Assembly (NCBI RefSeq): GCF_003289645.1
Contig: NZ_QLYX01000002.1
Span: 62,001-126,000, forward strand
DNA: 64,000 nucleotides
Direction of reading: 5' to 3'
Origin: Actinomadura craniellae
GTDB taxonomy: Bacteria > Actinomycetota > Actinomycetes > Streptosporangiales > Streptosporangiaceae
Part shown: positions 58,484 to 64,000 of the stretch, piece by piece
Layout of the letters: each line of letters starts with the position of its first letter
How positions within the stretch are numbered: position 1 is the first letter of the stretch
Program-made: the position numbers and the translations under genes
The notes under the pieces: generated by a model
The model's input: only the letters and a program-made list of their open reading frames with translations
Database searches by the model: none
What the model was told of the DNA's origin: nothing

Positions 58484-59276
58484 CCCTGCCGACCCCGCCC
58501 AGCACCAGGAAGCGCTCCGGACGCTCGGCGACCTCGCCGGCGTCCGGGCGCCACAGGGGGACGTAGACCACGCCGGGATCGAGGAGCTCGTAGCCCGCGA
58601 AGAAGCGGAGGATCTCGGCGTGCGTGCGCGCCACCGCGGGCGAGCTCGCCCGGGTGTAGAGCTTCTCGATGGCGGCCGACTTGCCCGGCTCGTCGTCCCG
58701 GGTGAGATGCGAGATCACCAGCAGGCTGCCGGGGGCCGAGACCTCGCGCAGGGCGCCGACGATGCCGTAGGGGTCCTCGTCCGGCTTGATCAGATGCAGT
58801 GCCGCCACCAGCAGGAACGCCACTGGGCGGGAGAAGTCGATCAGGTCGCCCACGGTGGGGTGCCCGAGGATGTCCGCCGGCCGCCGCATGTCGGCCTCGA
58901 TCACGGCGGTGCGCTCGTCGCCCGCCAGGATGGCCTTGCTGTGCGCCACCGCCACGGCGTCGTTGTCGACGTAGACGACGCGCGCCCGCGGATCGACCTG
59001 CTGGACGATCTCGTGCACGTTGCCCTGGGTCGGGATGCCGGAGCCGATGTCGATGAACTGGTCGATGCCGGACTCCACCGCCATCCGGGCGGCCCGGGTC
59101 AGGAAGGCACGGTTCGCCTGGGCGAGCTCACGGGCCTGGGGCTCGATCCTGAGCAGGCCGGTGGCCAGATCCCGATCCGCGGGGAAGTTGTGCGTCCCGC
59201 CGAGCAGGAAGTCGTAGACCCGCGCCACGCTGGGCTTCTGCTCGTCGATCTCGGCGGGGATCCGGGCCGAGTCCAT
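58467..59276 (-). CDS. DUF574-type SAM-dependent methyltransferase
   Basis: 269 aa from ATG 59276, with GGAGGTGG upstream. Family sequence is clear: PSVARVYDFLLGGTHNFPAD near the N-terminus, QFIDIGSGIPTQGNVHEIVQ for SAM binding, VVYVDNDAVAVAHSKAIL, and the ADMRRPADILGHP motif. This group is greatly expanded in Streptosporangiales and Streptomyces, with no settled substrate. It overlaps paralogue B tail to tail. A remnant of a second copy exists at 56659. Confidence 0.9.
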   Translation of the reverse strand: MDSARIPAEIDEQKPSVARVYDFLLGGTHNFPADRDLATGLLRIEPQARELAQANRAFLTRAARMAVESGIDQFIDIGSGIPTQGNVHEIVQQVDPRARVVYVDNDAVAVAHSKAILAGDERTAVIEADMRRPADILGHPTVGDLIDFSRPVAFLLVAALHLIKPDEDPYGIVGALREVSAPGSLLVISHLTRDDEPGKSAAIEKLYTRASSPAVARTHAEILRFFAGYELLDPGVVYVPLWRPDAGEVAERPERFLVLGGVGRVREPA

Positions 59277-59433
59277 GCTGGTCCACCTCCGGTGATCACC
59301 TGGGTGCAGGCTCCCGGGAATCGTAGCCTTTTCGGAATCTGTTGCCCTAGATCCCCGCGCATAGGAAAATAAGCAACGCAGGCGACGGGATAGTTCTCTG
59401 GCACATTTCCGCACGGAGGCGAGGCGCACCGCG

Positions 59434-61038
59434 GTGGAAGCGGCAGGTTGGCCGTTCCCGGCCACCGTGGTGCTCGGCCCCGAGGGCCGGGTGACCGGCT
59501 GGAGCTCCGGGGCCGAACGGTTGCTCGGCCTCCCCGCCGGGCAAGCCCTCGGGCGCGACGTCCGGGACCTGCTCGACCACCCCGCGCTGGAGCAGGGGCT
59601 CGCGCTCGCGACAACGGGCGGGACCTGGCACGACACCTGCCCCGCCGGGGTGCGGCTGGTCTGCGAACCGTTGCTGCGCGACGGGCGCGTCTCGGTCCTC
59701 CTCACGATGATCCCCGGGATCCCCGGCGGCCTGGAACTGCTGAACGAGGCCGCCGACCGGATCGGCTCCACGCTCGATCTCGGCCGTACCGCCCGGGAGA
59801 TCGTCGAGGTCGCGGTGCCGCGCTTCGCCGACGCCGGCGGCGTCTACGTGCTGGAACGGCTGCTGGCCGACGAGGACTCCCCGCGCCGGGAGGCCGACGG
59901 CCGCATCGTGGTGCGCCGGCTGGCCATCGTGCTCGCCGCGGACGATCCGGACGACTGGAGCGACGTGTTCCCCGTCGACGAGGTGATCGTCCATCCGGCC
60001 GGCAGCCCGTACGCCGAATGCGTGGCCACCGGCCACCCGGTGCTGTGCACCGGAGCGGACGTCGGCGACCTCATCACACACCGCACCGGACGGCACCTGG
60101 CCGAGGTCCGCGACCACGCCTCCCTGCTGACCGTGCCGCTGACGGCCCGCGGCCGGACCCTGGGCTTCGCCCTCTTCAGCCGCAAGCGGCCCCGCCCTCC
60201 CTTCGCCCCCGCCGACACCCGCCTGGCGGTGGAACTGGCCGGGCGCGCCGCGGTCTGCGTCGACAACGCGCGGCTGTACCGGCGCGAGCACCGCACGGCG
60301 GTCACCCTGCGCGCAAGCCTGCTGCCCGCGCAGATCACCGTGCCGGACGCGCTGGAGGTCGCGCACCGCTACCTGCCCGCCGACGACGTCACCGAGGTCG
60401 GCGGCGACTGGTACGACGTCGTCCCGCTGCCCGGCGGCGACGTCGCCCTCGTCATCGGCGACGCGATGGGGCACGGGGTGACGGCCGCTGCGGCGATGGG
60501 GCAGTTGCGCGTCGCCGCGCACACCCTGGCCGGCCTCGACCTGCCGCCGCACGAGGTGCTGACCCGGCTCGACAAGATCGCTCAGGGGCTGACCGCGGCC
60601 CAGTTCGCCACCTGTCTCTACGTCGTCTGCTCCCCCACCACCCGGCGCTGCCGGATCTCCGGCGCCGGGCACCCGCCGCCGCTGCTGGCGCTGCCGGACG
60701 GCACCACGCGGGTCCTGGACCACCCGCCGGGGCTTCCCCTCGGTGTCGGGGACACCGGCGTCGGGACCGGCTACGAGACCACCGAGTTGGAGATCCCGCC
60801 CGGCGCGACGCTCGTCCTCTACACCGACGGCCTGATCGAGAGCCGCCGGCACGATCTGGAGACCGGGATCGCCGCGCTGCGGGAATCCCTCACCCCGCAC
60901 CGCGGCTGCCTGGAGTCCGCCGCCGACGCCGTCCTCGACACCCTCCGGCACCGGCGGGGCGACGACGACATCTCCCTGCTCCTGGCCCGCCCCGCGGCAC
61001 CTGATCCGGACCGGCCCGCCATTACGCCCTGCGCGTGA
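59434..61038 (+). CDS. PAS-GAF-SpoIIE (PP2C) phosphatase
   Basis: 534 aa, GTG start. Residues ~1-70 are a short PAS-like segment (VVLGPEGRVTGWSSGAERLL). Residues ~105-275 are a GAF domain (IGSTLDLGRTAREIVEVAVP to ELAGRAAVCVDNARLY). Residues ~300-520 are a SpoIIE/PP2C Ser/Thr phosphatase with the metal acids in VGGDWYDVVPL, IGDAMGHGV, YTDGLIESR and RGDDDISLLL. No HATPase anti-sigma kinase domain is fused. Such proteins dephosphorylate anti-anti-sigma factors and control stress sigma factors, with a small ligand sensed by GAF. The partner is not in the window. Confidence 0.9.
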   Translation: MEAAGWPFPATVVLGPEGRVTGWSSGAERLLGLPAGQALGRDVRDLLDHPALEQGLALATTGGTWHDTCPAGVRLVCEPLLRDGRVSVLLTMIPGIPGGLELLNEAADRIGSTLDLGRTAREIVEVAVPRFADAGGVYVLERLLADEDSPRREADGRIVVRRLAIVLAADDPDDWSDVFPVDEVIVHPAGSPYAECVATGHPVLCTGADVGDLITHRTGRHLAEVRDHASLLTVPLTARGRTLGFALFSRKRPRPPFAPADTRLAVELAGRAAVCVDNARLYRREHRTAVTLRASLLPAQITVPDALEVAHRYLPADDVTEVGGDWYDVVPLPGGDVALVIGDAMGHGVTAAAAMGQLRVAAHTLAGLDLPPHEVLTRLDKIAQGLTAAQFATCLYVVCSPTTRRCRISGAGHPPPLLALPDGTTRVLDHPPGLPLGVGDTGVGTGYETTELEIPPGATLVLYTDGLIESRRHDLETGIAALRESLTPHRGCLESAADAVLDTLRHRRGDDDISLLLARPAAPDPDRPAITPCA

Positions 61039-61078
61039 AGCGTTCCGGGGGTGATCCGCACGGGCCACAGTGGACGGC

Positions 61079-62065
61079 ATGAAACTGCTGATACTGGGCG
61101 GTACCGAATTCGTCGGACGGGCCTACGTCGCGGCGGGGCTGGCCCGGGACTGGACGGTGAGCGTCTTCAACCGGGGCACGCACGCGGCGCCCGCCGGGGT
61201 GACGGCGCTGCGCGGCGACCGTACCGCGGCCGGTGGGCTCGCCGCGCTCGGCCGCGGTGAATGGGACGTGGTGGTCGACACCTGGTCGTGGGCGCCGGCC
61301 GCGGTACGCGACACGGCGGCGCTGCTGGCGGATCGGGCCGGGCGCTACGTGTACGTGTCGAGCCGGTCGGTGTACGCGTTCCCGCCCCCGGCCGGGGCCG
61401 CCGAGGGCGCGCCGCTGGTCGAGGCGTCCCCGGACGACGACGGCTCGGTGGAGTACGCCCGGCTCAAGGCCGGCGGGGAGTCGGCCGCCGTCGCGGCGTT
61501 CGGCGACCGCGCCCTGCTGGCCCGGGCGGGGCTGGTGCTGGGGCCGTACGAGAACATCGGACGGCTGCCCTGGTGGCTGCACCGGATCGCCCGGGGCGGG
61601 CCGGTCCTCGCCCCCGGCCCGGCCGACGCCACGGTGCAGTACATCGACGCCCGCGACCTCGCCGGCTGGAGCCTGGACGCCGCCGCGCGCGGGCTCGGCG
61701 GGCCCTACGACCTGGTCTGCCCGCCCGGCCGTACCACCCTGCGGGAACTGCTCGAAGCCTGTGCGGCGGTGACCGGCGGCGCGGCGGAGCTGCGCTGGAC
61801 CGACCCCGGACCGATCCTGGCGGCCGGCGTGCAGCCGTGGACCGACCTGCCGATCTGGCTGCCGCCGGGCGAACTGCGCGACGCCATGCACGGGGCGGAC
61901 GTGTCCAAGGCGCTCGCGGCCGGGTTGCGGTGCCGCCCGGTCGCCGAGACGGTGGCCGACACCTGGGCCTGGCTGGAGGACCTGGGCGGCGAGCCGCCGC
62001 TGCGCCCCGACCGGCCGCCCGTCGGCCTCGACCCCGCGGTGGAGGCGAAGCTGCTGGCCGGCTGA
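61079..62065 (+). CDS. Atypical SDR / NAD-dependent epimerase-like protein
   Basis: 328 aa from ATG 61079 (GTG 61070 is an alternative). MKLLILGGTEFVGRAYVAAG is the Rossmann start. YVYVSSRSVYAFP and EYARLKAGGE cover the Ser/Tyr/Lys region, where the YxxxK is represented by YARLK. The closest general type is the CSP41/isoflavone-reductase-like extended SDRs common in actinobacteria. Substrate unknown. Confidence 0.75.
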   Translation: MKLLILGGTEFVGRAYVAAGLARDWTVSVFNRGTHAAPAGVTALRGDRTAAGGLAALGRGEWDVVVDTWSWAPAAVRDTAALLADRAGRYVYVSSRSVYAFPPPAGAAEGAPLVEASPDDDGSVEYARLKAGGESAAVAAFGDRALLARAGLVLGPYENIGRLPWWLHRIARGGPVLAPGPADATVQYIDARDLAGWSLDAAARGLGGPYDLVCPPGRTTLRELLEACAAVTGGAAELRWTDPGPILAAGVQPWTDLPIWLPPGELRDAMHGADVSKALAAGLRCRPVAETVADTWAWLEDLGGEPPLRPDRPPVGLDPAVEAKLLAG

Positions 62066-62148
62066 GCCGTCCCTGCGGCGCAGGTCCTGGCCCTCGGTGT
62101 TTCGACCGGTCAGCGGCGGTTATCCGTCGGGGGAACGAAAGGAAGAGC

Positions 62149-63609
62149 ATGACCCCGACGTCCCCGCCGCCGACGGGCCCGCCCCAGGCCGGAGTGGTGC
62201 GCACCAAGATCCCGGCCCGGCTCGACCGGTTGCCGTGGTCCCGCCCGCACTGGATGATCCTCATCGGCCTCGGCACCGTCTGGATCCTCGACGGTCTCGA
62301 AGTCACGATCGTCGGCAACATCTCGGGACAGATCGCCAAGCCCGGCAGCGGCCTGGACATCACCCAGGCGCAGATCGCCGGGCCGGGCGCGGCCCTCTAC
62401 GTCGCCGGAGCCTGTATCGGCGCGCTGTTCTTCGGCCGGCTCACCGACCGGTTCGGCCGCAAGAAACTCTTCATCATCACGCTGGCCGTGTACCTGGCGG
62501 GCACCGCCCTCACCGCCCTGGCGTGGACGCCGTGGTGGTTCTTCCTGTGCCGGTTCATCACCGGGTTCGGGATCGGCGGCGAGTACGCCGCGATCAACTC
62601 CGCCATCGACGAGCTGATCCCGAGCAAACACCGCGGGCGCGTCGACATCGTCATCAACGGCTCGTACTGGCTGGGCGCCGCGGGCGGCGCGCTGCTGACC
62701 GTGCCGCTGCTCAACGAGTTCTCCACCGGCGTCGGCTGGCGGCTGGCGTTCGGGCTCGGCGTGGTGCTGGGCCTGGTCATCCTGCTCGTCCGGCGGAACG
62801 TCCCGGAGAGCCCGCGCTGGCTGATCATCCATGGCCATACCGAGCAGGCCGAACGGGTGGTCGGCGGGATGGAGCGGCAGGTCGAGCGGGAGACCGGCGA
62901 CCGGCTCGCGGAGCCCGAGCGGAGCATCGACATCCACCAGCGCAAGACCATCGGGTTCGGGGAGATCGCCCGCACCATGGTGACCCGGTATCCCCGGCGG
63001 ACGATCCTGGGTTTCTCGCTGTTCGTCGGGCAGGCGTTCCTCTACAACGCCATCACCTTCGGGTACGCCCAGATCCTGACGAAGTTCTTCGGGGTGGACA
63101 CCTACACCGGCTACTACTTCGCCGTCATCGCGATCGGCAACTTCCTCGGACCGCTGATCCTGGCGCCGCTGTTCGACACGGTCGGCCGCAAGCCGATGAT
63201 CGCGGGGACGTACATCCTGTCCGGCGTCCTGCTGCTGGGCACGGCGTACCTGTTCGGCCAGGGGCATCTCACCGCCACCACGCTGACCGCCTGCTGGTGC
63301 GTGGTGCTGTTCTTCGCCTCCACCGGCGCCAGTTCGGCCTACCTGACGGTCAGCGAGATCTTCCCGATGGAGACCCGCGCGATGGCCATCGCGTTCTTCT
63401 ACGCGATCGGCACGGCGGTCGGCGGGATCACCGGCCCGCTGCTCTTCTCCAAGCTCGTCGAGACCGGACGGCCCGGCGACACCGCGCTCGCCTTCGTCAT
63501 CGGCGCCGTCCTGATGATCGCCGCCGGGATCGTCGCGCTCCTCTTCGCGGTGAAGGCCGAACGCAGAAGCCTGGAGGACATCGCCAAACCGCTGACCGCG
63601 GCGAGCTGA
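62149..63609 (+). CDS. MFS transporter (sugar/aromatic acid-H+ symporter type)
   Basis: 486 aa, ATG with AAAGGAAG upstream. Twelve membrane helices. MFS marks: GRLTDRFGRKKLF between helices 2 and 3, GFGIGGEYAAINSAIDELIP around helix 4-5, PESPRWLIIHGHTEQA after helix 6, DTVGRKPMIAGTY in the second half. Together these match the sugar-porter/AAHS-like families. The large loop 6-7 (residues ~225-270) is charged. The substrate is not decided by sequence. It is distant from the cou/pca island, so a link to aromatic acids is not claimed. Confidence 0.88.
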   Translation: MTPTSPPPTGPPQAGVVRTKIPARLDRLPWSRPHWMILIGLGTVWILDGLEVTIVGNISGQIAKPGSGLDITQAQIAGPGAALYVAGACIGALFFGRLTDRFGRKKLFIITLAVYLAGTALTALAWTPWWFFLCRFITGFGIGGEYAAINSAIDELIPSKHRGRVDIVINGSYWLGAAGGALLTVPLLNEFSTGVGWRLAFGLGVVLGLVILLVRRNVPESPRWLIIHGHTEQAERVVGGMERQVERETGDRLAEPERSIDIHQRKTIGFGEIARTMVTRYPRRTILGFSLFVGQAFLYNAITFGYAQILTKFFGVDTYTGYYFAVIAIGNFLGPLILAPLFDTVGRKPMIAGTYILSGVLLLGTAYLFGQGHLTATTLTACWCVVLFFASTGASSAYLTVSEIFPMETRAMAIAFFYAIGTAVGGITGPLLFSKLVETGRPGDTALAFVIGAVLMIAAGIVALLFAVKAERRSLEDIAKPLTAAS

Positions 63610-63670
63610 CCTGTGACCCTTCGGCATCCCGGTGCGCCGTGGCACCTCGGATGCCGAAGGATCACAGGTC
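63608..63670 (+). terminator. Long hairpin terminator after the MFS gene
   Basis: 22-bp stem (63608-63629 with 63649-63670) with a single mismatch that can pair as G-U, and a 19-nt loop. The left arm begins inside the stop codon. Confidence 0.75.
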
Positions 63671-63711
63671 GGTCCGCCGCAGGCGGGCGAGGTCGTGTCC
63701 CGGTAGGCCGG

Positions 63712-64000
63712 TCAATTCGAATGCCCGGCAGGAACGGTGAATCCGGGCTGGAACCGGGTCAGTCCTCCGGCGGCGAGCGACCTCCGTACGCGGTCGCCGA
63801 AGACCCGGTCGTCCACCGCCGCCACGAACGACTCCGGGGCGGCGCCGACCGCCGCGGCGAGTTCGGGAAGGTCCGCCAGCAGCGCCGCGATCAGGGACGG
63901 CTGGTCGGTGAGCCGGCGGGGACGGCCGGACCCCCGCTCGACGACGCAGCCGTGCCGGGACGCGTACACCCAGCAGCGCGGGACGTCCGGGGAGCCGCCG
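63712..64000 (-). CDS. Hypothetical protein, 5' end outside the window
   Basis: The frame is open from the stop at 63712 to the window edge, so the protein is at least 96 residues and probably longer. GTG 63969 is internal to a coding-like stretch (DVPRCWVYASRHGCVVERG). The C-terminal part is helical (SLIAALLADLPELAAAVGAA; VAAVDDRVFGDRVRRSLAAG). No family recognised. Confidence 0.5.
   Translation of the reverse strand, partial: GGSPDVPRCWVYASRHGCVVERGSGRPRRLTDQPSLIAALLADLPELAAAVGAAPESFVAAVDDRVFGDRVRRSLAAGGLTRFQPGFTVPAGHSN

Noticed and set aside
62149-63609. Hydroxycinnamate or 4-hydroxybenzoate transporter for the cou/pca island
   Set aside because: The MFS type would allow it, but the gene is 23 kb away and has its own promoter and terminator; no sequence link to the island.

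Overview
The window is about 64 kb of very GC-rich DNA. It has short intergenic gaps, many GTG starts, 4-nt ATGA/GTGA gene overlaps and typical actinomycete families: a DUF574-type methyltransferase, a DinB/DUF664 protein, a PPOX F420-type oxidoreductase, a 3Fe-4S ferredoxin, a SpoIIE-type phosphatase and a Thermobifida-type polyester hydrolase. It is most likely chromosomal DNA of a filamentous actinobacterium. Streptosporangiales/Thermomonosporaceae is my best guess, by inference only. I see no rRNA, tRNA, CRISPR array, transposase or phage genes.

Layout. 1-5.9 kb: stress and housekeeping genes (HPF-like protein, DUF4383 membrane protein with a SigB-type promoter, OtsA, PPOX oxidoreductase, APH-like kinase). 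6.0-10.7 kb: a tight four-gene operon encoding a basic coiled-coil protein, a Cas4/RecB-like nuclease with Fe-S cysteines, a beta-rich partner and a UPF1/Dna2-like SF1 helicase. This looks like a split Dna2 machine for DNA repair or defence and is the best candidate for an undescribed system. 10.8-20.2 kb: CBS protein, Zn-ribbon protein plus ADP-ribosylglycohydrolase, coiled-coil protein, HrpA, a lipoprotein with a beta-lactamase-like fold and a sigma region-4-only protein. 20.4-26.4 kb: a sugar epimerase, GT2, TIGR04282-like protein, methyltransferase, membrane-anchored molybdopterin oxidoreductase, small membrane protein and a convergent membrane glycosyltransferase. This is probably a glycoconjugate cluster with unknown product.

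26.5-39.8 kb is an aromatic-acid island. couL (CoA ligase) on the plus strand and couN-couO-couM on the minus strand match the beta-oxidative deacetylation pathway for p-hydroxycinnamates described in Rhodococcus. The chain-shortened product, 4-hydroxybenzoate, would feed PobA, then PcaHG, PcaB, PcaD and PcaC, encoded in one overlapping operon. Two IclR regulators and a PaaX-type regulator are interspersed. A shared inverted repeat, TTGAC-N4-GTCRA, sits on the -35 of both cou promoters. PcaIJ, PcaF and a transporter are not in the window.

40-53 kb is a patchwork of small enzymes, membrane proteins and gene remnants. It includes a DUF1906/peptidoglycan-binding protein and a decayed cytochrome P450 whose ferredoxin partner survives. 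53.7-59.3 kb carries a PET-hydrolase/cutinase homologue, an AT-rich palindromic island, and a tandem pair of about 530-aa proteins of unknown function with a pilin-like N-terminus. A 57-bp remnant of the flanking methyltransferase gene lies between the pair, which records the duplication. 59.4-64 kb: GAF/SpoIIE phosphatase, epimerase-like protein, MFS transporter with a long hairpin terminator, and a partial gene at the edge.
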